Assembly: GCA_015655015.1 (NCBI GenBank)
Contig: JAATFV010000077.1
Location: 1 to 41,818, forward strand
DNA: 41,818 bases
Direction of reading: 5' to 3'
DNA from: Chitinophagales bacterium
GTDB taxonomy: Bacteria > Bacteroidota > Bacteroidia > Chitinophagales > Chitinophagaceae
Below are positions 32,069-40,312 of this stretch, piece after piece. The translations under genes and the position numbers were made by a program. The notes beneath the pieces were generated by a model, which saw only the letters and a list, made by a program, of their open reading frames with translations, made no database searches and was not told where the DNA came from. Positions within the stretch are counted from its first letter, which is position 1, and each line of letters opens with the position of its first letter.

Positions 32069-32224
32069 ATGAAAAAAGTACTCTTACTGGTCCTGGTTTT
32101 ATTAGCGATCTCCGGCGTGTCCATGGCCGCACAGCCACACCACCCGGTACATCATCCCGTTCGCCACCATCATCGTCATCATGTGGTGCATCATCACCCC
32201 GTTCATCGTCCCATTCACCACTAA
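32069..32224 (+). CDS. Small secreted histidine-rich peptide, possible metal-binding
   Basis: A 51-residue ORF starts with a clear signal peptide (MKKVLLLVLVLLAISGVSMA). The predicted mature part of 31 residues contains 15 His, arranged as HH, HHH and HRP groups with Pro, Val and Arg and no Cys. This composition is typical of peptides binding Zn, Ni or Cu. Codons end with normal bias and TAA, and a strong bidirectional terminator follows 14 bp later, which supports a real gene. It lies next to the DGTPD-repeat gene and close to the metal-efflux regulators. Metal binding is inferred from composition only. Confidence 0.7.
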   Translation: MKKVLLLVLVLLAISGVSMAAQPHHPVHHPVRHHHRHHVVHHHPVHRPIHH

Positions 32225-32238
32225 GATGATCGTTAAAT

Positions 32239-32283
32239 CATAATATAAAAAAAGGCGCTGAATGCGCCTTTTTTTATATTATG
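32239..32283. terminator. Strong bidirectional terminator
   Basis: A perfect 20-bp stem (32239-32258 with 32264-32283, 5-nt loop) contains AAAAAAAGGCGC/GCGCCTTTTTTT. It gives a G/C stem plus U7 on both strands. It ends the His-rich peptide transcript (+) and the secDF transcript (-). Confidence 0.93.
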
Positions 32284-32298
32284 TATAAATGACTTGTT

Positions 32299-35200
32299 TT
32301 ATTTGGTCTTGGCCGTCACGGCTGCTTTCGCTTTCTCGCTACTGCCGCCGGTTACGGGTGTCTCTCCTCCCAATGGCCTGCCTTTCGCAAAATCTACCAG
32401 GAAAGGCGCCGCCACAAAGATAGAAGAATAAGTACCGGTGATCACCCCGATCAGCATCGCAAAGGCAAAACCGCGTGTCACTTCACCTCCCACTAAAAAG
32501 AGGATCAGCAAGGTAAGCAATACCGTGAGAGAGGTCATGATCGTCCGGCTCAGGGTATCATTGACGGACTTATTAATGATCTCCCCATTGGAAGCCCCCT
32601 TCATGAGATGACTGTTCTCACGGATCCTGTCGAATACGATCACCGTGTCATTCATGGAGAACCCGATCACCGTCAGCACCGCGGCAATGAAATGCTGGTC
32701 CAGCTCCAGCGGGAAAGGCACCACGTCATGCAGGAAGGAGAACACCGCCAGCGTGACGAACACGTCATGCAGCAAGGCAATGATCGTTCCCAGCGAATAT
32801 CTCCAGTCGCGGAACCGGACGAAAATATAAAGGAAGATAATGATGATCGAGAAAATAATAGCCTTATAAGCCCCTGCCTTAATAGCCGTGGAAATAGTCG
32901 GCGTTACTTTTTTGGTCTGCTGCACGAATTTATTGGAGATGAACTCATGAGCGCTGGTCCCCTGCGGCAGAAAAGTCACCAGCCCTCCATACAGCTTATT
33001 CAATACGATAGAGTCCGTCGCCTGACCTTCCTGGTGAACCAGGTAATCCGTGGTGATCTCCAGCTGCTCATTGCTGCCATAGGTCTTCACTACAGGCACG
33101 GACTCAGGGAAAGTCTTTTTCAGCACTTCGTATACCTCATCGGATTGTGTAGGCTTATGGAAGTTGATCACATAACTGCGTCCTCCCTGGAATTCCACCC
33201 CTTCCTTAAAGCCATGGAAGAAAGAACTCACCCCGAGTATCAGCACCACCACAGAAATGCCATAGGCTACCTTCCGGTATTCAATGAACTTGAAGGCGGC
33301 ATGTTTGAAAATACGGCGGGAGAGGGGAGTGAAATATTTAAAGTGACGGTTCTTATTCGTATAAAAATCCGTGATCAGCCTGGACACCAGGATACCGCAG
33401 AACAGGGACAGCAGGATACCCAGGATCTGCGTAGTAGCAAAACCCAGCACAGGTCCCAGCCCGAAGTAGAAGAGGATCAGGGCGGTGAGCAAATTGGTCA
33501 CGTGCGCATCCAGCACGGGCGCCAGCGAACGTTTGTACCCATCGCTCACGGCAAGCTGATAGCTCTTGCCCCGGGTCAGCTCTTCCTTGATACGTTCGAA
33601 GATGATCACATTGGTATCCACCGCCATGCCGATCGTCAGCACGAGGGCCGCAATACCGGGCGCCGTCAGGGTGGCATGCAGCGCGCTGAGGACGCCGATG
33701 GTGAACAGCAGGTTCAGGATCAGGGCCACATTGGCTACCCAGCCGGCTGTATTATAATAGATCAGCATCAGGGTGAAGATCACCAGGAAGGAGATGATGA
33801 AGGCCATCATACCGCCATGTACGGCTTCCTTACCCAGCGTAGGTCCTACGACCTGGTCCTGCACGATCTTCGCGGGAGCTTCCAGCTTACCGGATTTCAG
33901 GATATTCGCCAGATCCTGCGCCTCCTGGATGCTCTGGTTGGAATTACGGCCCCTTCCCATCGTGATCCGGGACTGACCGCCGGTGATCGGCTCATTGACA
34001 AATGGAGCGGAATAGACGATCTCATCCAGCACGATAGCAATAGGCTTGCCGGTATTTTTAGTCGTCATGGTAGCCCAATCCTTGGCGCCCTGTTTGGTCA
34101 TGCTCATTTCCACAATGACCTCGCTGGTAGTAGGATCGAAATCCTGGCTGGCATTCTCGATGGCTTCCCCTTCGATCCTGGCCTTGTCAGAGCCCGGAAT
34201 GGTCCTTACGGCATATAATTCAAGGGCAGGGATCAGCTTGCCGTTATCGTCGACATCCTGTTTGCCCCAGAGGAATTTCAGGTCCTGCGGGAAATTATTA
34301 CGTACAATGGGATTGTTCAGGTAGTCATTGATGGTGCCGGTATCTTTCAGGGCCGCCTGGGCGATAGGAGCAGAATAACGGGGCTGGCCTGTCTTCTGGT
34401 CCTGCTGCGGCTGCAGGAAATGCAGGATGCGCAGCAATGGATTCTGATTGGGCCCTACGGTGCTGGTATCTTTCTTAGCGCTGTCGGACAAATTCGCGCT
34501 GCTGTCGGCCTTCACCCCATTCAGATAATTCTGAAGGGATTTGTCCGCATTCTGGATGGAAGTGATCAATTCCCCGGTATTATATACTTCCCAGAATTGC
34601 AGGTTAGCCGTAGACTGCAGGTAACGGCGCACCCTTTCCGGATCCGTAGCGCCTGCCAGCTCGACATTGATAATACCCCTGTTCTCATCCAGGCTGATGC
34701 TTGGCTGAGCTACCCCGAACTGGTCGATACGCAGCTGCAGCACCTTAAAGGTCTGTTGCATGGCAGCGCTGGCCTGTTCGTGTAAATAACTGACGACCGC
34801 ATCGTCGCTGGCGTCGAATTTGATCTTATTACGATTCGCATTGGCGAATAAGGGAGCTAATTTTCCGGTGGGGTTCACTTCCTTATAAGACAGGGCAAAA
34901 AGGTCGATGAGATTACTGGAATTGGTGACCTTTTTCTGGTTGGCCAGGTCGATGGCTTTCACCAGCATAGGATCCCGGCGATTATTGGCAAGTCCCTTGA
35001 TCAGACCGTCCAGCGCCACATCCAGCGTTACGCTCATACCACCCTGCAGATCGAGGCCCAGCAGCAGCTCATTCTCTTTTGATTTCTGGTAAGTAGTTCC
35101 CCACCAGGTGATCTTGGTGTCTTTCGTGCTGTCCAGCAGCTTCCGCTTGCGTTCGCGGAAGACCTGGTCCAGCGTATCCTGGTAGAGCGCCTGCGCCTCT

Positions 35201-35367
35201 TTGTCTCCGGGATGTTTCTGAGCGGCGGCAGGATAGAGACTATTCACATATCTCTTTGCCCTGGCATCAATAGAAGATTCGTGTTTATTGACAAACCAGG
35301 TAAAGGATAATTGGTACAAAGAGATAATGATCAATAAAGCAGAAAAAATGCTTACCAGTGCTCTCAT
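32299..35367 (-). CDS. secDF: Protein translocase subunit SecDF (fused)
   Basis: The 1022-residue inner-membrane protein joins SecD and SecF, the fusion common in Bacteroidota, and uses the proton gradient to assist Sec-dependent export. The N-terminal TM is followed by LLLGLDLQGGMSVTLDVALD and a long periplasmic P1 domain. The SecD membrane half contains the conserved TIGMAVDTNVIIFERIKEEL (around residue 584). The SecF half begins with FHGFKEGVEFQGGRSYVINF and contains TVIGFSMNDTVIVFDRIREN (around 907). Asp residues in both VDTN and NDTV motifs are intact. It is a single gene with a consensus promoter and terminator. YajC, its usual partner, is encoded at 39.5-39.8 kb. Confidence 0.97.
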   Translation of the reverse strand: MRALVSIFSALLIIISLYQLSFTWFVNKHESSIDARAKRYVNSLYPAAAQKHPGDKEAQALYQDTLDQVFRERKRKLLDSTKDTKITWWGTTYQKSKENELLLGLDLQGGMSVTLDVALDGLIKGLANNRRDPMLVKAIDLANQKKVTNSSNLIDLFALSYKEVNPTGKLAPLFANANRNKIKFDASDDAVVSYLHEQASAAMQQTFKVLQLRIDQFGVAQPSISLDENRGIINVELAGATDPERVRRYLQSTANLQFWEVYNTGELITSIQNADKSLQNYLNGVKADSSANLSDSAKKDTSTVGPNQNPLLRILHFLQPQQDQKTGQPRYSAPIAQAALKDTGTINDYLNNPIVRNNFPQDLKFLWGKQDVDDNGKLIPALELYAVRTIPGSDKARIEGEAIENASQDFDPTTSEVIVEMSMTKQGAKDWATMTTKNTGKPIAIVLDEIVYSAPFVNEPITGGQSRITMGRGRNSNQSIQEAQDLANILKSGKLEAPAKIVQDQVVGPTLGKEAVHGGMMAFIISFLVIFTLMLIYYNTAGWVANVALILNLLFTIGVLSALHATLTAPGIAALVLTIGMAVDTNVIIFERIKEELTRGKSYQLAVSDGYKRSLAPVLDAHVTNLLTALILFYFGLGPVLGFATTQILGILLSLFCGILVSRLITDFYTNKNRHFKYFTPLSRRIFKHAAFKFIEYRKVAYGISVVVLILGVSSFFHGFKEGVEFQGGRSYVINFHKPTQSDEVYEVLKKTFPESVPVVKTYGSNEQLEITTDYLVHQEGQATDSIVLNKLYGGLVTFLPQGTSAHEFISNKFVQQTKKVTPTISTAIKAGAYKAIIFSIIIIFLYIFVRFRDWRYSLGTIIALLHDVFVTLAVFSFLHDVVPFPLELDQHFIAAVLTVIGFSMNDTVIVFDRIRENSHLMKGASNGEIINKSVNDTLSRTIMTSLTVLLTLLILFLVGGEVTRGFAFAMLIGVITGTYSSIFVAAPFLVDFAKGRPLGGETPVTGGSSEKAKAAVTAKTK

Positions 35368-35396
35368 TGGAAGTTACGTTTGTTTTTAAAGAACCG

Positions 35397-35427
35397 CAAA
35401 CCTACATTAAAATGACCAATAAGCAAA
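35397..35427 (-). promoter_or_regulatory. Promoter for secDF
   Basis: On the minus strand TTTG (35424-35427) is followed after exactly 19 bp by TAGGTTTG (35397-35404). This is a full Bacteroidota consensus promoter, 29 bp upstream of the ATG. Confidence 0.65.
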
Positions 35428-35473
35428 TATATTGCTGAATGGCCGGGTAAAATTGCCGAATAAAGCGCCCCCC

Positions 35474-36031
35474 TCAAAAATTACAAGCCTCGGGAGGATT
35501 CAATCCTTCCTTATCCACCCGCAGATCCGCTTTCAGCTTGCCTTTCTTGCTGCTGGCATAAGTTATGATCCATATACTGTCGTAATCCCCATCCTCCCAC
35601 TTAAGATGCTTGTCTTTCACTCCCAAAGCGGCAGCGATCTCCGGAATATTCTCATGCTCCCAGATCAGCAGCGCCACCCCCGTTCTTTTCAGGACATCCT
35701 GGGCCACTCCCGGGGCGTCCGCTACCGCATATTTTGAATTGACAGGCAGATTGTCCTGTACAGCCAGCGGGCTTGCCGTTTGGAACATACGCCCATGCGC
35801 CGTACTCTTACCGGAGCCGACCGTCGGCACATACAGACTGCTCAGCCGGCTGAATTTGCCGTTAATGACATGCGGCAACAGCAATGCCCGGTGCAACCCC
35901 TTGCAGGATAAATTACCGGTAACATCGTTCTTTTCCCCATGCCGGATGATGACGATCGTCAGGGATTCGGATTGCGAAAAAGCAGCGGATATATAATTAA
36001 GGCATACGATAAAGGCAATTATATATTTCAT
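35474..36031 (-). CDS. Secreted histidine phosphatase-family protein
   Basis: With ATG 36031 the product is 185 residues and starts with a signal peptide (MKYIIAFIVCLNYISAAFSQ). The catalytic RHGEK motif follows at residues 30-34 (TIVIIRHGEKNDVTGNLSCK) and a second His lies in LLIWEHENIPEIAAALGV. These are the two active-site parts of the histidine phosphatase (phosphoglycerate-mutase-like) fold. Residues between are those of a short periplasmic member. An in-frame ATG ten codons earlier (36061) would disrupt the signal peptide, so I reject it. Substrate is unknown. It stands alone, divergent from the aminotransferase gene. Confidence 0.8.
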   Translation of the reverse strand: MKYIIAFIVCLNYISAAFSQSESLTIVIIRHGEKNDVTGNLSCKGLHRALLLPHVINGKFSRLSSLYVPTVGSGKSTAHGRMFQTASPLAVQDNLPVNSKYAVADAPGVAQDVLKRTGVALLIWEHENIPEIAAALGVKDKHLKWEDGDYDSIWIITYASSKKGKLKADLRVDKEGLNPPEACNF

Positions 36032-36106
36032 AACATTTTGAAATTTTGTAATAATAAGCATTAAAGCACTTATATAAAAAACTAAAAGAACAGGAATGAT
36101 CTTTCC

Positions 36107-36152
36107 CTGGTATACTGGTATAATCCATAAGTATCAACCCATAAGTGTAAAC
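36107..36152. repeat. Two adjacent short tandem repeats
   Basis: CTGGTATA is repeated at 36107-36114 and 36115-36122. Next to it a 14-bp unit, CCATAAGTATCAAC then CCATAAGTGTAAAC (36125-36138 and 36139-36152), is repeated with two mismatches. They lie in the divergent phosphatase/aminotransferase spacer and could be regulator sites. Confidence 0.5.
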
Positions 36153-36234
36153 CGTATTGACAAAATCGCAAAAACAACCCCTGTATCTCCTTAAATAATG
36201 TAAATTATTTATCTGGAAACTCCCTCGTGTTTAA

Positions 36235-36242
36235 TACCTTTG
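36235..36242 (+). promoter_or_regulatory. -7 box for the aminotransferase gene
   Basis: TACCTTTG matches TAnnTTTG, 22 bp before the ATG at 36265. At the 19-bp spacing upstream the bases read TCTG, one mismatch from TTTG. Confidence 0.5.
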
Positions 36243-36264
36243 CGCCGCTCAATTCTCATAAACT

Positions 36265-37455
36265 ATGCAATTATCATCCATTCTTTCCCGGTTCAGCGAG
36301 CCGGAAACCCTGAAAATGGCTAAGCTCGGCCGCGAATTAAGAGCAAAAGGCATCGACGTAATTGACCTCAGCCTCGGAGAACCCGATTTCGACACCCCTC
36401 AGCATATAAAGGACGCCGCTAAAAAAGCGATCGACGATAACTGGAGCCATTACACCCCCGTATCGGGTTATGCCGACCTCCGCGAAGCCGTCTGCACCAA
36501 ATTCAAAAGGGATAACAACCTGGATTATAAACCGGAGAATATAGTAGTATCCACCGGCGCCAAACAGAGCCTTGCCAACGTCATCCTCGCCCTGGTAGAT
36601 GACGGTGAAGAAGTGATCATTCCCACTCCTTACTGGGTAACCTATTCCGAACTGGTAAAAATTGCCCGGGGAAAAGTGGTGGAAGTGCATGCTCCCCTGG
36701 AAAGCGGTTTCAAGGTCACCCCGGCCCAGCTGGAAGCCGCCATCACCCCCAAAACCAAAGTATTCCTCTTTTCTTCTCCCTGCAACCCATCCGGAGCAGT
36801 ATATAATAAGGCGGAGCTGGAAGCCCTGGCCGTCGTATTCCGTAAATATCCCGACATCTTCATCATCTCCGATGAGATCTATGAATATATCAACTTCACC
36901 GGCAAACATGAGAGCATAGCCCAGTTCAATGATCTGAAAGACCGAATCATCATCGTCAACGGACTCAGCAAGGGGTTTGCCATGACAGGCTGGCGCCTGG
37001 GCTATATTGCCGCACACCCCGATATTGCCAAAGCCTGTGAGAAGCTGCAGGGCCAATTCACCAGCGGCACCAATTCCATCGCACAGAAATCCGCCGTCAT
37101 AGCCCTGACAGCCGACCTGACCCCTTCTTACGACATGGTAAAGGAATTTACCAGCCGCCGGCAAAAGACCCTGGAGCTGGTCAAAGCGATCCCCGGTTTC
37201 AAATGTTTTGAACCGGAAGGCGCCTTCTACATCTTCCCGGACGTATCAGCTTACTTTGGTAAATCCGACGGCGGGCAGGTCATAAAGAATTCGGCAGACT
37301 TCAGCATGTACCTGCTGAATACGGCCCATGTCTCTTCCGTAATGGGAGACGCCTTCGGAGAGCTGGCTTGTGTACGTTTCTCCTTTGCCAACAGCATGCC
37401 GAATATCGAAAAGGCCTGGGGAAGGATAAAAGAGGCTTTAGCCAAGCTGAAATAA
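36265..37455 (+). CDS. Aspartate-type pyridoxal-phosphate aminotransferase
   Basis: The 396-residue class I/II aminotransferase is full length. Landmarks are GIDVIDLSLGEPDFDTPQHI, VSTGAKQSLANVI, SSPCNPSGAVYNK, FIISDEIYEYINFTG and the PLP-Lys236 signature LSKGFAMTGWRLGYIA. The C-terminal CVRFSFAN holds the substrate-carboxylate Arg. Enzymes of this subgroup transfer amino groups between aspartate and 2-oxoglutarate, some also using prephenate or aromatic acids. It acts in the cytoplasm in amino-acid metabolism. It is a single-gene unit. The class is certain; aspartate specificity is the likeliest. Confidence 0.92.
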   Translation: MQLSSILSRFSEPETLKMAKLGRELRAKGIDVIDLSLGEPDFDTPQHIKDAAKKAIDDNWSHYTPVSGYADLREAVCTKFKRDNNLDYKPENIVVSTGAKQSLANVILALVDDGEEVIIPTPYWVTYSELVKIARGKVVEVHAPLESGFKVTPAQLEAAITPKTKVFLFSSPCNPSGAVYNKAELEALAVVFRKYPDIFIISDEIYEYINFTGKHESIAQFNDLKDRIIIVNGLSKGFAMTGWRLGYIAAHPDIAKACEKLQGQFTSGTNSIAQKSAVIALTADLTPSYDMVKEFTSRRQKTLELVKAIPGFKCFEPEGAFYIFPDVSAYFGKSDGGQVIKNSADFSMYLLNTAHVSSVMGDAFGELACVRFSFANSMPNIEKAWGRIKEALAKLK

Positions 37456-37511
37456 GGCGGGCCTCCTGCATTGCCACCCGCTGAATCAATCCGCCTCCCC
37501 GTGTCCCCGAC

Positions 37512-38678
37512 CTATTCCCAGCGGAACACTTTAACGGCGACCAGGCTGATAATGGCGGCCCAGACGAACAACCCCGCCAGCTCGCGGGAGACCTGCCAGA
37601 TATGCTCGCCCTCAAAAGCGATCTTCCGCAGGCCATCCACAAAAAAGGTCAGCGGCAGGGACCGGCAGAAAGCCTGCAGCCAGGAAGGGTAGTTATCCAC
37701 CGGGAAAAAAAGTCCGCAAAGCAGGATCTGCGGGAGCGTGATCGTATTGGCCAGGGGCGCCACCGAGCTCTCGCTCTTTACGCTGCCGCTGATGATAAAG
37801 CCCATCCCGGTAAAAACAGCAATGCCCGGCACAGAGAGCAGCAGCATCTCAAAAAAGGTCAGCAGGCCGTGGACAAGGGTAAAATGGAAGACATAATAAC
37901 CGATCGTCACCATAATAATAAAACCAAAGACCTGGAAGAGAAGCCGGCTGAGCAATTCTCCGAAGATAAGCCAGGGACGACGGATAGGAGTGGCGGCAAA
38001 CCTTTTGAGCACAAGGCCCTGGCGCAGGCTGAACAGCAGGAACGCCGAACCGAAGACTCCCGCCATCAACAGCGAGAATCCCATCTGGCCGGGTAAAATA
38101 AAATCGATCGTCCGATAGGCCCTGCCGGGCAGCGTGCTGATCGCCATTTCTGCGACCGCAGGAACGGAAGGCGCGGCTTCTTCATTCAGCCGGTCGATCG
38201 ATTCTTTGATGACCGATCGGAGCAAAGGCCATTTGTCCGCGGTGGAATTGGAGAGGGTAAGGAGGATCTTATAGTGGGGAAGGATGGCAGCGTGCGTGGG
38301 AGCGGAGTCCGGTTGTGCAACGGAAGGTCTGCCGGCGGACGGGCCCAAAGGCATACTGTCTCTGCGGACATGAAGGATCCCGGCGATCCTTCCCTTCTTC
38401 AGCGCCGCCAGCATTTCTTCCGGGTCCTTATAATACTGCGGGTGAAGAATGGCGGCAGACAGGATAGCTTTGCCGGCCAGGCTGGCCGTATCAGTAGCGG
38501 GGTCTACACCTATATTGATACGAACGGCGGAATTATCCACCATGGCGCCGAATACAACGATAAAGACCAGGGGGAACAGGATGGCGAACACCAGCGAAGT
38601 AGGACTGCGCAATTGTGCGATGAGGCTGGCCTTTGTGATAGCCAGCGCACTGCGTAACTGATTGTTTTTATTTGCCAT
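37512..38678 (-). CDS. ABC-2-type transporter permease
   Basis: The 388-residue inner-membrane protein has one N-terminal TM helix (SPTSLVFAILFPLVFIVVFGAM), a periplasmic domain of about 150 residues (IGVDPATDTASLAGKAILSA onwards), and five TM helices in the second half. The second half includes FILPGQMGFSLLMAGVFGSAFLLFSLRQGL, SGSVKSESSVAPLANTITLP and QILLCGLFFPVDNYPSWLQ. This is the ABC-2 (YhgE/Pip-like) permease pattern used for drug, lipid or polysaccharide export. No ATPase gene is adjacent in the window, so its partner must lie elsewhere. It follows coaE on the same strand by 106 bp. Confidence 0.88.
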   Translation of the reverse strand: MANKNNQLRSALAITKASLIAQLRSPTSLVFAILFPLVFIVVFGAMVDNSAVRINIGVDPATDTASLAGKAILSAAILHPQYYKDPEEMLAALKKGRIAGILHVRRDSMPLGPSAGRPSVAQPDSAPTHAAILPHYKILLTLSNSTADKWPLLRSVIKESIDRLNEEAAPSVPAVAEMAISTLPGRAYRTIDFILPGQMGFSLLMAGVFGSAFLLFSLRQGLVLKRFAATPIRRPWLIFGELLSRLLFQVFGFIIMVTIGYYVFHFTLVHGLLTFFEMLLLSVPGIAVFTGMGFIISGSVKSESSVAPLANTITLPQILLCGLFFPVDNYPSWLQAFCRSLPLTFFVDGLRKIAFEGEHIWQVSRELAGLFVWAAIISLVAVKVFRWE

Positions 38679-38715
38679 AGACCAGGAAAAAGCTGTTTAA
38701 GAAATGAAGTCGGCA

Positions 38716-38780
38716 ACCAGGTTCGGCTCAAAGAATAACAGCCGCACCAGGTTCAAAAATTAGCGCTGCCAACCGGTTTC
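38716..38780. repeat. Repeated ACCAGGTTC motif upstream of the permease gene
   Basis: ACCAGGTTC occurs at 38716-38724 and 38746-38754 (30 bp apart), and a related ACCGGTTTC lies at 38772-38780. Spacing near multiples of a helical turn fits a regulator site, but the match is short. Confidence 0.35.
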
Positions 38781-38784
38781 CCGC

Positions 38785-39393
38785 TCACAAAATAGCCCTT
38801 CCTGCCAGGCTCAGCAAACGCGAATGCAATTCCAGGACCTGGGGAAGCACGGCCCGCTGATCGTCATTGACGATCACGAAGTCGCACAACCTCATTTTTA
38901 TCTCTTCGTTGATCTGGTTGTTCATACGCTGCAGCACTTGCTCCCGGGAGACCTTATCCCGCTGCATCGTGCGGTTTATCCGTAAAGCAGCAGGAGCATA
39001 GACGCCGATCACATAGTCCAGCCCTTTCCCCCCGTTACTCTCGAAGATCAGGGCGGCCTCCCGCAGCGCATAGGGAACGGACAGGGCTTCCTGTTCTGCC
39101 ATCCATTTGGCGCCCGCCCGTATAGTGGCAGGATGCACCAGCGAATTCAGCAGCTCCAGCTTGTCTTTTTGGGAGAATACCTGTGCGGCCAGCCAGGGGC
39201 GGTTGAGCTGCCCGTTGAGATAGGCGTCCGGGCCGAAATGGAGAATGATCTGCTCTTTCAGTCCGGGATCTTCATTCATCACCCGCCTGGCTTCCTGGTC
39301 GGCATAGGATACAGGAATGCCCAGCACCTCAAAGATGCCGGCTACCGTGCTCTTGCCCGATCCGATACCGCCTGTCAGTCCGATTCGTAACAT
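38785..39393 (-). CDS. coaE: Dephospho-CoA kinase
   Basis: The 202-residue enzyme phosphorylates dephospho-CoA in the last step of coenzyme A synthesis. The P-loop GLTGGIGSGKSTV (residues 5-17), VSYADQEARRVM, LVHPATI, VPYALREAALIFESNGGKGL and MQRDKVSREQVLQRM are standard CoaE features. ATG 39393 (MLRIGLTGG) is chosen; a frame extending 15 codons upstream would put residues before the P-loop that the family does not have. It lies downstream of yajC with a 76-bp gap, in an order common in this phylum. Confidence 0.93.
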   Translation of the reverse strand: MLRIGLTGGIGSGKSTVAGIFEVLGIPVSYADQEARRVMNEDPGLKEQIILHFGPDAYLNGQLNRPWLAAQVFSQKDKLELLNSLVHPATIRAGAKWMAEQEALSVPYALREAALIFESNGGKGLDYVIGVYAPAALRINRTMQRDKVSREQVLQRMNNQINEEIKMRLCDFVIVNDDQRAVLPQVLELHSRLLSLAGRAIL

Positions 39394-39469
39394 AATAAAA
39401 AGCAAAACCCGGCAACGACTCCGGCCCCGATCTTTCAAGGCGCTTCGTCAATTGCCGGGCTCCGGGAAA

Positions 39470-39811
39470 TTATTTCTTGTCCGTAGCCGCTGCTGCAGGC
39501 TTGTTAATATTCGTTGTCCACTCCATGGAAATGGCGCTCTTCTCGATCTTCAGGTAGCTTCCAGGGCTGGTCTCGATCATGATCGTCCCATCCTAATTTA
39601 CTTTATTCACCGTCCCGTGAATACCGGCGATCGTCACGATCTTATCTCCCTTTTGCATATCCTCCTGGAATTTCTTGGCCAGCTTGGCTTTCTTGGCTTG
39701 AGGACGTATCATGAATAGCCAGAATACCAGGATCATACCTCCTAATAAGATTAAGGAATAGCTATTCCCGGGAGTACCGCCTGCTTGTAATAAAACTACT
39801 AACTGAGTCAT
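39470..39811 (-). pseudogene. yajC: yajC, Sec translocase accessory subunit, interrupted by in-frame TAG
   Basis: The first 72 codons give a normal YajC start: a TM helix (residues about 18-35, LILLGGMILVFWLFMI), RPQAKKAKLAKKFQEDMQKGD and KIVTIAGIHGTVNKVN. A TAG then occurs (39593-39595), but the same frame continues for 40 more codons to TAA at 39470-39472. The continuation DGTIMIETSPGSYLKIEKSA matches the beta-strand region that follows GT(V/I)..(V/I)N in YajC. The uninterrupted product would be about 113 residues, normal for Bacteroidota. The most likely ancestor of the stop is a GAG (Glu) codon, a single G-to-T change. It may be a true nonsense mutation, read-through, or a sequencing error. 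Confidence 0.82.
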
Positions 39812-39835
39812 TGTATTATTGTTTGATTGAAATGA

Positions 39836-40264
39836 TTAGGATTTCTTCTCCACCTGCACGACAAATTGCAGGGAATGGCTTTGGCTGCCCCTGGTATTGG
39901 CGGTCACAAACAAGGTCTTGTGATTGATGCCTGTCCGGCCCTCACTGTTGAAGCTGGCCTTCACCTGCCCTTCCGCACCGGGAGCAATGGGCTCCGTGGA
40001 TTGTTCGGCCACCGTACACCCGCAGCTGGGCTGCACCTTTTCGATCACCAGGGGCCTGGTCCCGGTATTTTTGAAACGGAAAGCGACTTCCAGCTTCTGA
40101 CCTTCCTCGATCTTGCCAAAGTCCTTCGTGGAATCCAGCCATTGAATAGTGGTAAACTGAGCGGTATCCGTAATGACAGCCGCTGCGGCTGCTCCGCTCT
40201 TGTCATTGTTCCTGCAGCCGGCGATAAGGACAACGGCTATAAGACAAGTTATAAAATAACGCAT
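39836..40264 (-). CDS. DUF1573 lipoprotein
   Basis: The 142-residue lipoprotein has a short signal and lipobox (LIAGC, Cys17). The DUF1573 beta-sandwich follows: FTTIQWLDSTKDFGKIEEGQ, then VAFRFKNTGTRPLVIEKVQP, SCGCTVAEQSTEPIAPGAEG, VKASFNSEGRTGINHKTLFV. ATG 40264 is used; an upstream ATG at 40312 would extend the signal peptide abnormally. DUF1573 proteins are common in Bacteroidota near nusB/yajC, and their function is not established. It lies 24 bp upstream of yajC and is probably cotranscribed with it. Confidence 0.86.
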   Translation of the reverse strand: MRYFITCLIAVVLIAGCRNNDKSGAAAAAVITDTAQFTTIQWLDSTKDFGKIEEGQKLEVAFRFKNTGTRPLVIEKVQPSCGCTVAEQSTEPIAPGAEGQVKASFNSEGRTGINHKTLFVTANTRGSQSHSLQFVVQVEKKS

Positions 40265-40312
40265 GGATCGGTAATTTTTGCAAACGTACGTCAAATAACC
40301 ACACATCTGCAC

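Noticed and set aside
32608..34218. 536-residue open frame on the plus strand opposite secDF
   Set aside because: It is the antisense shadow of a fully supported secDF. Its composition is rich in His, Gln and Arg and shows no domain.
39394..39438. Upstream start for coaE
   Set aside because: The extra 15 residues precede the P-loop start MLRIGLTGG and are not seen in the family.
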